Source of the DNA: Aldrovandia affinis
Taxonomy: Eukaryota; Chordata; Actinopteri; Notacanthiformes; Halosauridae
Reading direction: 5' to 3'
NCBI GenBank assembly: GCA_029706075.1
Contig: JAINUG010000037.1
Coordinates: 5,150,166-5,214,165, forward strand
Length of the DNA stretch: 64,000 nucleotides
Both the position numbers and the translations under genes were made by a program. Positions 47,797-60,081 of this stretch are shown piece by piece (the first letter of the stretch is position 1; each line of letters opens with the position of its first letter). The notes below the pieces were generated by a model that was not told the DNA's origin, searched no databases, and saw only the letters and a list, made by a program, of their open reading frames with translations.

Positions 47797-48965
47797 AAGT
47801 CTCAGATCAAGGTGTCCTCCTAATTAATGGCTTGGTGGAGTGCTGAAAGAACGGAGGTACTTATCAGAGGTCAGCTGGACAGAAATTCAAGTTTGCATTC
47901 ACAATCAGTGGATGGTATCGGAGCTGATCAGGGTCCTTATCTCTGCTGCTGCAGCCACTGAAAAGCAGCGGGATGCCAAAGAGTACGAGCCCCCTTCACC
48001 ACATGAACTATCAGGGCATTTGAATTTTGTAACTGTCTTGGTGTGCTTCAGACCACAGGATATGAAATAATGCCATGGTATCTAGTCTCCAACCAGCCTT
48101 CTTAGTATATATTCAGAATTTCCGGTAACATCTCAGCGGAACAATAGTATTTAACGATACCACTCAAAAGCAGAGTTTGAATGATTCCTGAAACAGTGTC
48201 AGCTTATTGCTGCCTTACTCTTCATGGTAACCAAAAGCGATGAGACTTTAGTATCTTGCAACTTATATTGTTGCATTACAGCCGATGTTGCAGGTGTTCT
48301 CTCGGGCAATTTTGAGGGGTAGGATAAAAAGGACTTGCTTGCAACAACCAACTATGTAGGTACAATGGGCAGTAAACCTTAAAGGAACATCAAAGAAAGC
48401 TGAAATTCTGTACCACAGAACTAAGAGATGGTGGTAGGAAGCTCATCCAAATGAATAGGGATACATCCAATATTTACTGTGATCTTCAGCAGTAGTAGTA
48501 GAATTTAATCACCTGCAATTGACAGCATGAATAGTACACAGAACCACTGTTTGGCTTAGAAATTAAAAAAGTTAAATAAAGGGTTTCCTTCAATCAGTTC
48601 AAAAAAACATGTGCTGCAGTATGTCTCTTTGCTGTTGATGGACATTTTGCAACACTCCCCATGTTTAATACAGAGGTTGCATAGCAGAGGTTAAAAACAC
48701 TATGTTTTAGTGATGTGATTCACATCCATGAACCTGGAATTATGATATGTTAACTGATTTTAAACAACATTTCTATTTTAAAATCTATTCATAAAGTATT
48801 ATATATGAATGATATATCATATCATAGTTTCATATATGGGAAATATACATACCAATCTTTTGTTACAATGTATTGCTAAGGGTATGGGGTGGGGGTGTTG
48901 TATTTAGCCACAGTTGGGTCCTGTGACATTGTTTTGGTACATACAGCTTTACCTGGATGTACCTA
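47797..48965. other. Sequence without recognised gene
   Basis: The block at 47830-48060 is non-repetitive and GC-richer. No domain or splice pattern was recognised. Confidence 0.4.
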
Positions 48966-49414
48966 CGGTGACCAGATGTCCGGGTTTGGCTGGGACTGTC
49001 CTGGTTTTGAGCAGCGTGTCCCGGTGTCCTGACAAAATACTGAAAAATGCCAAAATGTCCCGGTTTCCTGCTCAGCTGTGATTACATTCTGCCCTCAACA
49101 ACTGGTCCAAGATCAGGCCTATTGCCCTGTTTATAATTTTTACCCAATTAAAAAAACACAATGAAACAGACCCTGAGCCAGTTAATTGGAGCACAGTGCA
49201 CCTTGAGCATGTACACTAACCGAGGACCATCAGAAAAAAAAAAAGAATATCCATCACTGTCAGACAACGTCTTATCTCGTTAAAATTCTGAAGCGAAAAT
49301 GCTGATTTAATGTAGAGCTTCATACTGCCTGTCAAAAAAGTGACCTATTGAGGAACAATACTAGGGTTTTTTAATTTTCTGTCCTGGTTATAGGTTCTGA
49401 AAATTTGGTCACCC
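48966..49414. mobile_element. TA-flanked inverted-repeat element, superfamily uncertain
   Basis: The left end CGGTGACCAGATGTCC and the right end, whose complement reads GGGTGACCAAATTTTC, form a terminal repeat of about 12 bp with two mismatches. Both sides are bordered by TA (48964-48965 and 49415-49416), which suggests a 2-bp TA target duplication. Near the left end short units GTCCTGG and GTCCCGG recur four times, a subterminal repeat pattern. The 449-bp interior has no transposase frame. The GGGTGACCAGATGTCC start recalls a MITE type known from several vertebrates, which I cannot place securely. Confidence 0.7.
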
Positions 49415-49637
49415 TACTGAAAGCATATGGATTAATAACCAATATAGAATGCATTATGTATATCAAGAAGGATGTCAGTAATTAGATTTGGGGAAAAATA
49501 GCAATGTGTCCCTGAGTGAGGACCACAGACAGACATTTTCTTAGAAGAGAGGGAAAGAGGCATATGAAAAAGAAGGGAGGAGGTATAAAAAGACTAAAGA
49601 AAAGGCCCCAATCAAGTATGAGAATGTACATCCAAAG
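49415..49637. other. Sequence without recognised feature
   Basis: A purine-rich patch (GGGAAAGAGG, AAGGGAGGAGG) lies at about 49545-49610. Nothing else is assigned. Confidence 0.35.
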
Positions 49638-49760
49638 ACAAACACAACACACACACACACCCACACACGCTCACGTTCACGCTCATACACACGCACACAC
49701 ACACACCCAATCACACACACGCTCACACACACACGCACAAGTTCACAGACACACACACAG
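49638..49760. repeat. Imperfect CA-rich microsatellite
   Basis: About 120 bp of CA units are interrupted by GCTCA, GTTCA and CCAATCA variants. The open frames across it on both strands are repeat artefacts. Confidence 0.92.
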
Positions 49761-50520
49761 GTTTCTCTGTCCACATCTCAAAGAGTGGTATTTTGTGATG
49801 TATGATGACGGTGGGAGGGGAAAGGTCACGAAAAGGTCGCAGGCCTTTTCTTTATTTTTGTTTAACCCAAGGCTGCCCTGCTAGCTTTCAAAAGAAAGTT
49901 AACCTGTGAACTTAAGGCGAGGCTCAGTCCAAACACTGCCTCTACAGTGTGACTGACCCTTTGGTCGTGAGTGTGCATTTAATGGTGATGATATTGCATA
50001 CCTCCCTTTGTTTAGTTGTGATACTAAGACTTGGGAGGTCTGGTGATAATACTAAGGTGTAGCTTTGCAGTGCCATAAGAGTGAAAGTGAGGAACACCTG
50101 TTTGTGATACCTTTGCCCTTGTTCTTTGGACTATAACCTTGACGTCTGTGAAAAGAAAGATTTGTGAAACTAAATAGGTGAAACTTAATGGGCTTAAGGG
50201 CCTAAATTCCTGAATGGCTGTTTAACATGACATGGTATGAAGTTCTGTTTTGTTAACCTCCCGATGTTACTGTTTCCTGATCGGCTAAAAGGTTGAAGCA
50301 TCATTGGATGCCACGTGTGATGTTATGAACATCAATCCAGTGGGTATTCTTACAGAGGAAGAACATGTTACATTTTTCATATATATTTTCACATAATTTT
50401 CTAAATATTCATTTCCATGCAAGAAAAGTACTTTTTTTCTTATCCCTCACTTTTCAAAGCCACTCTTCTTTGAAGCATAAGTCTGCCGAAACCACAGTGC
50501 ATGCATGCTGAAAACCCAGC
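49761..50520. other. Sequence without recognised gene
   Basis: Nothing assignable was seen on either strand. Confidence 0.4.
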
Positions 50521-50607
50521 AGTAGTAATAATAATAATAATAATAATAAACTTTATTTGTATAGCACCTTTCATACATGATATGCAGCTCAAAGTGCTTC
50601 ACAATTG
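50521..50607 (-). repeat. (TAA)n microsatellite abutting a retroposon-like end
   Basis: TAA units at 50526-50549 lead into ACTTTATTTGTATAGCACC and AGCTCAAAGTGCTTCACAA. The AGCAC and GTGCT halves can pair as a stem. This arrangement recurs in many fish genomes as a retroposon 3' end, with the TAA tract as the tail of an element on the minus strand. Only about 60 bp is recognisable, so the family assignment is left open. Confidence 0.45.
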
Positions 50608-51863
50608 TAGTACAGCAAGTCACCTTAATGGAGGCAATCAATCATTAGAAGCGTTTGTTAAAAGTTTATCAGGTCTACGATTGCCATTTCTGTTTTCCAT
50701 TTTCACCATTCAAATATATATTTTTTATATGTACATGCATGTATTTGGCAATTTGGCAAGCAGACACCTGAAGGAGATTGGAAAAGTTAAAGTGACTTTC
50801 CTTTTTCGGGTGCCTGAATTCCACTTGGAATTACTCAACCCATGATATGTTTATCTATTGAGTGACATATAATTTGGTGGTGGATTACGGAATAAGTGCT
50901 ATATGCTTATAAACATAAACTCATTAGCTTGTAACTGCATGCTGTTACTTTGAAATAATTTCCAATATAAAAGATATAACATGTTTGATGCACTGAGGCA
51001 GGATTTCTGTATCTTTTTTCACAGTAGTTGCAACTCCTGATATTCTTGTGAGATTTTAACTCACCCTCTTTCTAAGGGACAGGAGTGCTGCTTTAAGTCA
51101 ACAAGTGTACTCCTAGTATGTTTTAAAAAAAAAAAGACTTCTTCCAGGTGTCCTCGACAGGGCCGAGTTTGCTGTCCTTCACAAGGCATAGCCTATTGTA
51201 TTGGAGGACAACATGGAGAAGACCCACCTCACAATGTAACTTCTACTATTCATTATCTGACATTGAAAACCTTCCTTGATTGACTTGTTTGAGTTCATTT
51301 GAAAACCAGTGGGTTTGCTGCTTAGTTTACCTTGCTGGACTCAATGGTCACTGATTAGCTCAACTTCACCATTTTCTGTGCAGTGCTACCGTACCTGTCA
51401 AGTTTGCCTTTGTACACCGCAGGACCTAAAGTTATGCCTTTCATCTCTTGTCATATAATATGTGACTTCTGTAATGACTGGTGTGTAACTAAAAAGAGGG
51501 AATGGAGATACACTGCGTTCTCTCACATTACGGCACAATATTTCAAGCTGACACTAAGCAATGGGTAGGACCAGCTGACACCTCAAACCCAGCTGACAAA
51601 CCAAAACAAGCATTCCTCCACACTGGGAAACAATGCAGTTTTACTATCCCATTCTCAGAGGGGTGTGTGTTTGCTTTCTTTCCACTTCCCAAAAGACATG
51701 TTACCTATAAAACTATGAAAAATGTGGTATTTATACATCCATCTAACTTGATCAGGAAATTTCAATGCTTCATTGAAACTGCTGAAAATCTTAATTGGTA
51801 TAGGTTCCCATGGTAAGGGGTGGTCAGAAGAAAAGGGAAAACTAACATCCCATTTAAAAATAT
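50608..51863. other. Sequence without recognised gene
   Basis: Nothing assignable was seen. The frames at about 51.4-51.8 kb (longest 104 codons) have no recognisable domain. Confidence 0.4.
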
Positions 51864-52233
51864 ATATATTTTATTCTCCCAAATTTGGGATCACAAATTG
51901 TGCCTTTCGAGTCACTATTGCATCCACACCCCCTAAGAAACAATGCAGTTGAAGCATGCACACTCCTACAATGTACTCTCCTTCTAGCCAGTGACTATAT
52001 GACATACAGCAGGCTGTGGTCTACTGCCATGTGATGGGGAGGATCTAATTCAGGAGGAACCCTGGCTGGCTTAACACCAACCTCCCCCTGGTGGGATGAG
52101 GCCAATTATGTCCAGTTGCTGTGGACTCCAGGTCAGAGCCGGCAAATGGCATAGAAAAGTCTTGAGCCTGTGACTATAGGGCCCACCCTGCACACAGGGC
52201 AAGTGCCTTCACTGACTGAGCCATGAGGAGCCC
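51864..52233 (-). mobile_element. tRNA-derived SINE, old copy
   Basis: On the minus strand the head starts near 52233 with box A-like TGGCTCAGTCAGTG and box B-like GGCTCAAGACT. A body with GGCCAATTATGTCC (plus-strand wording near 52100) and a tail around TTCTCCCAAATTTGGGATC at about 51874-51892 follow. Imperfect flanking direct repeats, TTTAAAAATATA at 51853-51864 and TTTAAAAAATAA at 52234-52245, may be its duplication. The core resembles the relics at 28.5 and 47.2 kb. Confidence 0.65.
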
Positions 52234-52245
52234 TTTAAAAAATAA

Positions 52246-54790
52246 ATAGATATTTGAGTTGTAGGGTTAAAAAAAGCAGTTAAATATACGTGTTCATTGA
52301 GCAAAAGCTCTAATTTGTCATTTACCTTCTTTTCCATTATGCAAATTCATGACGAAACATCTATTCAATTTAAAGATGCGACTCAAGCCACAGTCCGTAA
52401 GATAAGGTTTTTTTATTTTAAAAACAAACACTGGCACAAATAATTTGCACTTGAATAACTGTATCATTCTTCAAGTCTTCCCCTTTCCAAGAAAAGATCA
52501 GTTATTGAAAATGTACGGTCAGTACTTTTTTCAATTCCACTTTTCATAGACATAGACTCTTATTATGTGGCGTACAACATAATATGTAAGTATGTATATC
52601 TTGTATCTTTAATGTAGACTCAATGGTAACAGATACATGCTGCGAGATGATGCAGCCAACATGCACTGTGCAAATGCAAGAGAGATTGTTGAAGACCAGG
52701 GAGAAGGTTACTTGTCATATAGGCCAGCATTTTAATGATGGGTTCATTCAGTTTCTCTTCCCTCTCTTCATTGCCTTGGTTCAATGTGATGTCCTGCATT
52801 ATGTCCAAAAACTGGAGATTAGAACACATTATTTCTGGATACAGTCCTCACCATGGGTGCTGTCAAATTAAAAATGCTTTATTTCTCCATGATGAGTAAT
52901 CAAAATAAGCATTTGTCAGCAACACTTGCAATAATGCTACCATTTGTTAACTGCTTTCTGTGTTTGTGCTGTCCATAAACAATTGGGATTGTGTTCTTGT
53001 TGCAGATTCCAGAAAATGTTGGTTTTTAAGTTATAGCAAGTTTATTTTGAAGTGTTCTAAATATCCATGATTTGTGATAAACAAACCCTTCGAGCCTTCT
53101 GCACCCTGTGAGTGTTGTTTTCCAGCTGTCCTCCGTATTCCTTTCCCACAGTGTGTGCTGGTGATCTGGCTCCGAGCGCTGTCTCGCGTCTCGTGTCCCA
53201 GGGCCTCCTAGGGCCCCACGGTAGGGGTAAAACGTTCAGAGAGTCATGTCCTTCCATTACTGAGGTTAACTAACTGTCCCACTCTTCAATTTTGTTGTCC
53301 TGTCTTGTAAAAGGTCCAGCATTCCAAGGAAGGCCTTTTTTTTTTTTTCTTTTTCTTTTTTTCTCTTTTTTTTCATAGCTGCGGGTCGTTATTGGAAGAA
53401 TTTAATTGAAGAGGAAGCGTGAAATGATTTGGTCTCAATGTGAAACAGACCAGGTTCTTTTTTTTTAACTCGTGCTCAATGAAGGGGATCTTGGCAAGAT
53501 GCAGTGCGACTTTTAACCCTCTCCCCAGACCAACACAAACAAGCTTGCAGTTCCTGATTGCTCATGATTGATCGTTGGTCCCAGTGACCAGCTCCTGTGT
53601 GCCCTATCAGAAACGTCCTACAGGTCCCAGCTCCCATCTTCTCAGTAAGCGTGACCACCAGAGCTTGTGTGGGCCTCGGAGGGGGACCCCAGGGCGTTCA
53701 GTGGTCCTGGACAGCAGTCGTGCCATAATAAATTGCTCCACATGTAGCTTTTCACAAATAAAAACAAGGGCTAGGAATTCCCAGAGGAGCCATTGACTTC
53801 TGAGGTCCAGCCGCATGTCCTAGTGTAAACAAGCATGCATTTGCTATCCTCTGGGCTGTTAAAGAGTCACTTGGAGTGGTCCTGTTTTGTCTAATTTACT
53901 TGGCAACATGTTGAGCATACCTCTCCATTTCCTCCACTTGGGATTGTAGCTGGGGGCGAATTGGACCCCTGGGGCTTTTATACACTGAAAAAGTCAAGAA
54001 CGGGTGTTGCATTTTGATATTATCAGCAAATTTGTAAAAATTATTCATACTGCTTCACATGAATGGAAAACACTGGGGGCCATTCTGAAGAATCAACATC
54101 TTTTGTGAATATGTCTAGCTTTTAATTATATGCTTATGGTTTATGCTTATTAGTTTTGCAAATCGGATGTTAAATGTAAATATCAAGTTTATGCACTACC
54201 AGGTTTTCACAAATGGAAGTTGATTGGTCACTGATGAGTATATCAGGAGTGTGCTATAAAATTAAATTAAACTCAACCAAAACTTGTTATAAAAATGTGA
54301 AAAATCACACAAACACTGATAACCATGAACAAAATGGTACCCTGAGCATTTCTGTGATGACCAAATGTAAGTATGTTTTAATATATTCATTCATTTTATC
54401 ATTTTCACAAAAACAGTGTAAAAGTTGACTCATTTCTAATAATGTAACAGGCTTTTCAGTTTTGTAGTTGTTTCTTTGTGTTGCTTTAGGGCTTGAAATG
54501 CTTACGGATTGCATCTGCATCAGCTTGATGAAGAGTCCCTCCCTCACCACGTCAGCCGATGTGTGATGTGCGTTCTGGAGAAATGGCTCTCGTGCGTCAC
54601 ACATTGGTGGTGCTTGAAAAGAGATTAATCTATTTCGGTTTATGTTGAATGAATATTATTTTTTCTTGATTATATTATTGAATAATACTTTTTGGTAGAA
54701 CTTACTAATAGGTTCTATAAAAATACAGAGAAGTCCAGTTTGAACAAAATACATGTCATATTTAACATTATTGTGAATGAACAATGGTAT
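52246..54790. other. Sequence without recognised gene
   Basis: The only marked pattern is the pyrimidine tract at 53334-53374. Blocks at about 53090-53270 and 53470-53830 are GC-richer and give short overlapping frames on both strands without domains. Confidence 0.4.
53334..53374. repeat. Polypyrimidine (T-rich) tract
   Basis: About 40 bp of T with scattered C and no purine. It resembles an extended splice-acceptor tract, but no AG followed by an open exon is seen next to it. Confidence 0.85.
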
Positions 54791-55019
54791 GGCAGGTAGT
54801 GTGGTATAATGGTTAGGGAGCTGGGCTTGTAACGTTAAGGTTGCAGGTTCAATCCCCAGGTGGGACACTGCCGTTGTACCCTTGAGCAAGGTACTTAACC
54901 TGAATTGCTTCAGTAATATCCAGCTGTATAAATGGATTGTATGTAAAGAAATGTAAACTGTAAGTCGCTCTGGATAAGAGCGTCTGCTAAATGCCTGTAA
55001 TGTAATGTAATGTAATGTA
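54791..55019 (+). mobile_element. tRNA-derived SINE with (TGTAA)n tail, UnaSINE-like, near complete
   Basis: The head GGCAGGTAGTGTGGTATAAT contains the box A region, and box B is GGTTCAATCCC. The body includes GTACCCTTGAGCAAGGTACT and ATCCAGCTGTATAAATGGA. The end GTAAGTCGCTCTGGATAAGA, then GCGTCTGCTAAATGCC and TGTAATGTAATGTAATGTA, is the stem-loop and repeat tail of L2-type LINEs. The tail matches the LINE at 10.9 kb, consistent with mobilisation by an L2 enzyme. Its closest relative in the window is the inverted copy at 43541-43760. No clear target-site duplication was found. The minus-strand frame through it is not a gene. Confidence 0.9.
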
Positions 55020-58000
55020 TTCTTTTTCAATGCTCAAAGCATTCCTATCTGTCCACCTCTTCTCACTTTGCCTGCCAGTCACACTGGTACTTGAAATTTC
55101 ACCAATCTTGACCAATGCACATATGTGACAATAAAAATCTGCTTTAGAAAGCCTCAATATGCAAACCAAAGTTGTACATTCATTGTGGTGCAGTTGTGCA
55201 TTGTGCATTGTGCATTGTTAATGCCACACACCATGGATTTCATAACAATGGGGGATGTTGACAAAGCTCAGAACAATGTAAATTGGTTTTATTGCAGAAG
55301 AGGGAGACATGGTCCAACTCCATCATCGTGTCTGAATTGGTTCCTTCCTTAACAGAAAGCTTAGTCACTTTTGGAGTCACCAAACTCCAAACATCCATGC
55401 TAAGTCAGGTATTGTTTGCTTGGTCTTTGTATTCCGTTATTACACATTTCCAGGAGAAAAAAACACATATTCTGTATGGAAAGTAATCCTGACCAATGAA
55501 GTTGAAGGAAGAGTTGCGATGTACCCCACAGTATGCATGAATTAAATACCTGTCTAATTATTCGCTCGATCTTCCACGGCATCTGAGTCTGCTGTAAATA
55601 AAGCAGGATGCAGGATTCAGACATTTTCACATGGGTCTTGCATGAGCAGCTGTGTTCTAAAAATGATCACAGGCACTGAATCCATTCTTTAACAGTTAGG
55701 ATGATTTTGTAAAGGGAGAGCTCTCTGGGGAGAGCGGTGCAGCCGCGGTATTAATGGAGCGTATCTGGAGCTGGCAAGCCAACCGCATTCCTCATACCCC
55801 GACTTTGGCTTAGGGACAGGGACCCGAGGATTACACACTGAAGGACCACTCCAGCAGGGATATGTGCATCTCCCCTCTGTTTGGTTATATTTCCAGTAAC
55901 CAAGGCCGTGTGCTTTTAAGCACAGCACTTAGTCTTTCTAACCCCCCAGCTTGGCGTCCAGACTCTCCTCATTCTTCAGAACTATAAACTTTTTTTTTTT
56001 TTTTTTCAATCGCTGTTTAATGTCCAAATGTGACCTTTGATACACTTTGACTCCCAAGTTCCGTTCTCTCTACAGTTGAACGTCTACAACAAGTCTGCAG
56101 AAAAGTCACTGAAGCTGTGTGCAAACTTACAAAGTCATAACCCCATCTGCGGTTTGTCTCCGTCACTTCATTTCTCTGCTGAATAGTCACGCTGTCAGTT
56201 CGCCTGTCCAACTTACAAGTGCCATTTTTATTTACTGTGTGACAAGACAGTAAAACAGATCTGAACTATCCCCCAATTTTATTCCATTAAGAAAATGACA
56301 TTCGTACATTATGAATGTGCTGTAATATCAATATATGAAATCCAAAGGAAGGAAAAAGTAGCATCTGCTCTGTGTCAGTGAGGTCTGAAGGTTGCAGTGC
56401 AAGCTTGTGTGTGCAGTGGGAGAGTGGGACACGCAGCGCTCATTGTCTGTTTGGGCAGATAACAGATTGGAGTGTTGCCTCCGATTACATCTGAAACAGC
56501 AGCAGTTCAGCGCTGCCAGAAAATGTCACAATACTGTATTCTTTAAAAAATGCATTCAGCCTCCTGCATTGTCTGGTCTGTTTTAATTCATAGCTATGTC
56601 CATTCTGATGGATTCAGCTTTCTCTTCGATCATTGTCCTTGGTGACCGATGTGTTAAAATGTTGGTTTTAGAACCATGCAAGAGATGTCCGAACAAGACA
56701 CTTCCCCTGTATGCCATAAAACACATTTCTGTTTCTGCAGTGCTTTACAATGTCAAGGAGCCAGAGAATGGATTATATTTCAATAAAGTGCAATTAGCCA
56801 ATTAAGTGGCATTAAAAAAAACAGAAATGTAGAAAAAGCTGAACTAAAGATGGACGTTATTTGCGAAATGGGTGATATGTCCAACCATGCGAGGGGAAAC
56901 GGACACTCCTGTTGACGGTAAAGAGGAGCAGAGAGCGGATGGGGCTCTTATCTCCTGGATCAGGGGTTGTCGGTGGGAACAGGGTGGAGGTGGTGGGGGG
57001 CCCTGATTAAGGCGCAGTGGAATCGTCTCTGCACCTGGAGGGCCACCGCATCCGCCCCTGTGGTCGCCCGGATGTCCTGCTGCTCACAGATAGTCGCTCC
57101 CCGGCCCTGACAAATCAACGCCTTCACGGCCCACAGAGCAGAAGTGGTGGTACTGGCAGTTTCGATTTGATCGCCAAAATAAACCCCCTCAAATGCACAC
57201 TGTCTGCTCCAGTGAGGGCCTGTTTATCAGGAGAGCACAGAGATAAATCAGAAATGGGAGAACCGCTTTCTCACTGAAAGATGATTTGGGGACCCATGTG
57301 AACATTGCACATTATTCTGGTGCGGTAGCTGCATATGTTTCTGATCCTATTCTATCCCTGATGCTGTGGTCATTTCCCACTGCCAGTCAACATTACTCTG
57401 GAGAGCACCCATAAATCTCAAACCAAAGAGCATTGAAAATGTTTTCAATTTCAATGCAGTTTCAAAAAGTTTTCGATTTCATGGTTTTCATTGTATTTAC
57501 AATGCATAATTAGATTATTTGTCTTCAAGGAAAAAAGACTAAAGAAAAAAAAGCATCTTAATTAATAATAACAGTGCAAGGTGTTCAGGAAACTCAATGA
57601 ACCACATTTACATTTATTTTGTCTTATAAATTGTGACTTTATATCACAGGCGGGGGGGCAAGGGGATGGGCAGTTATATCAAAACAGTCATATCTGTCCC
57701 CCTCTGCGGTTACACCCTTTCTTCAAATGATGACACAATGACCATCTTGAAAACTTTCTTTCCAAGGTAGAACTGGGTCTGGAACTGGAATGTATTTTAG
57801 AACATTATTCTAGAGCATGATATAAAATTTGTTTTGCCATTGCTCTACATTTAGGGACAAAGAATGTATTAAGTCGATTGAGCTTGCAGCGCAATGCTCC
57901 AGCAGGGTTATTTGTGGGCGGACAGCGTTGTGTTTATATCATGTTGCAATATTGTAATAGGCAGCTCATGTCAATCACATAAGGGTGTTATTACCAGCAA

Positions 58001-59571
58001 CCTTACATTTCCCTCAAATCCCTATTTCAATCTTATGTAAGACCACAAAGGGAGATGGCATGCTGGATCCCTGTTTTTGGAGGCAGGCTGCCCTGGAGCC
58101 CACACACAAATGTGACCTGAAATAGTCCGTAAATGGTATTATTGTAGGCAGAGCCCATTTCATCTATTTGTTCATGCTTGCTTTATTTTCTCATGATCTT
58201 CGTTGTTCTCTGTAATTGGTATAATTAGTGTGAATTGTGCACTATTATTTTGAGAACGGGTTGGGCCAACACTCTCACTCTGATACCATTCCAGAGTCCA
58301 ACAGCAAATACGTTTCTCCAACAACAATTTTCTCCTAGGTTAATAAGTAAACAACTAGTAAACAACGATATCCTATCTGGCACTGAAGAATGGAATAATG
58401 AATTTCCTGACTTTAACTGGTGGTGTAGCATTAGATTTTTGCTTGCGCATTATGCACAAACTCCACAAAGGAAATGGGTCAGGAAAGAAACCAATGCAGT
58501 ACCAAATATTGGTTAATAGTGCCGGAATGTTTGCAATGCATACCATCTGATATACGATATTCAGCCAAACGCTATGGATGCACATTTCTCTAGGGACTGT
58601 TGCTGCTTACCTGCTGGTGATTGTGTTATAATATGTAATAAACCCTTAACACAGCATGTTATAAAGTGAACCACAATGTTTGATCTTTGCCTGCTGTCAT
58701 GAGCTGATCCTATTATAGTACGATAAGCATGCACTCATGCAGACTGTTACGAAATGAATCCTGTGTGCAGCTTTTGCTTTTTTATGAAGAATGTTCCTTT
58801 CAACACAAGCTGGTGTTCATGTCAGCAGATATGGTTAAAAACAGGACTAAAGAGACCCTCGGCAACAGCACTGCTTTACCTTGATGTTTTAGGAGACACC
58901 GAAGATTCTAATATTGTCTCATCGCAAAGGAATCCATTGTATTATAGAGGACCTCTAGTTCCTGGACTAGAAATGTGCAACACGTGCTACACACAGTTAT
59001 TGTGCAATTACAACTATTATTACTCTTCAGTAACTGAGGGAGAAGTGGATACTGAAATTGACCGTTTTTTGTGGGGGAGGGGTGAGGGTATAATACCAAC
59101 CAGGCCTTTCAGTTCATGTGAATTGTTCAGAGATGCATTTCACAGTTTAAGAAATATGGCACAAAGAGATTGAGATGTGACACAAAGACATCGGCACAAA
59201 AATATCAGAGGCAAAAAAAAAATGTTTAACTTATAATGCCACTGTGCCATTTCATGTTTGGTAATTCACATTTAAATAAAATAATGATACATAAAAGGCA
59301 AATATGCAGTTGTTATACCATTATAATAAAGTATAAGCATCTATTTCAATATTATGTAAAAATATATCATTATTAAATGATATACATACCATGACACAAA
59401 GTATATTAAGCCTTAAAACCATCAATGGAGGGGCATAGTAGGCTAATGAATGGTGTTGTTGGAGCCAAGCTTGGAGATTGCATTTTAAATCTCTATTTTT
59501 GTGTCGATGAATCTCGCTCACACATTTCTTGACCTGAGCAGAGCCTCGTTGAGTAGAAACATGAACTAGGA
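55020..59571. other. Long stretch without recognised gene; candidate regulatory blocks
   Basis: Non-repetitive, GC-richer blocks at about 55690-55960 and 56880-57290 contain motifs such as CGCGGTATTAATGGAG and ATCGCCAAAATAAACC. They are free of simple sequence, and their reading frames are interrupted. The stretch also includes a T-run at 55990-56007. No exon or RNA gene is recognised. Confidence 0.4.
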
Positions 59572-60081
59572 CAGTGGTTCTCTACCCCGTGTATGCTGGT
59601 TTTCGTTACAACAAATCTCTTGATAAATTAAGGTTCTTGAAAATGTGTTTAGGTGGCATCATTGTGTGCTGGTTTCAGCACAATGCAGGTTTGGCTGCCT
59701 TACATTTACTTTGTCTTTGAACTCTACATGTTCCACAGATGATTTAGTTTCAACGACCTTGTGTCCCCACTGCATTTAGAGCTCCACTGATTTCACCTAT
59801 AGGTCTATCATTGAATCAATTACAAATTTAACCTTTTTAAAAACAGCACATTGCAGAAAATTAAACCCTACGTTGTCTGAGAGCTGATCTGACTGATTAC
59901 AGGTCCTTAAATGAATACAGAATATGCAGTCTTTGTAACATGAATATCTGTTACAGACATGTTGAGTTAACATTAAATCATCCCTCATTAGACATTAAAA
60001 GTGTATAATTAAACAAGTAAGATCTTGTTATACTTCAGAAATTTCTATTATGGTTGGAACAACGAGGGTTGAGAACCACTG
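59572..60081. mobile_element. hAT element with Charlie/SPIN-like ends, non-autonomous
   Basis: The left end is CAGTGGTTCTCTACCCCG. The right end is GGGTTGAGAACCACTG, whose complement is CAGTGGTTCTCAACCC, so 15 of the first 16 positions agree. CAGNGGTTCTCAACC is the classic terminal repeat of the Charlie/SPIN group of hAT transposons. The flanks AACTAGGA (59564-59571) and AACTAGTC (60082-60089) agree at six of eight positions, an aged 8-bp duplication. The 510-bp interior is AT-rich without a transposase frame. Confidence 0.85.

Noticed and set aside
49516-49884. Open frame of 122 codons rich in His and Thr
   Set aside because: Most of it is translation of an imperfect CA microsatellite.
53334-53400. 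Polypyrimidine tract as a splice acceptor before an exon
   Set aside because: There is no AG followed by an open, protein-like exon next to it.
58754-59173. Open frame of 139 codons on the plus strand with a Cys-rich start
   Set aside because: No domain is recognised, there is no clear promoter or splice context, and a frame of this length is expected several times by chance in 64 kb.
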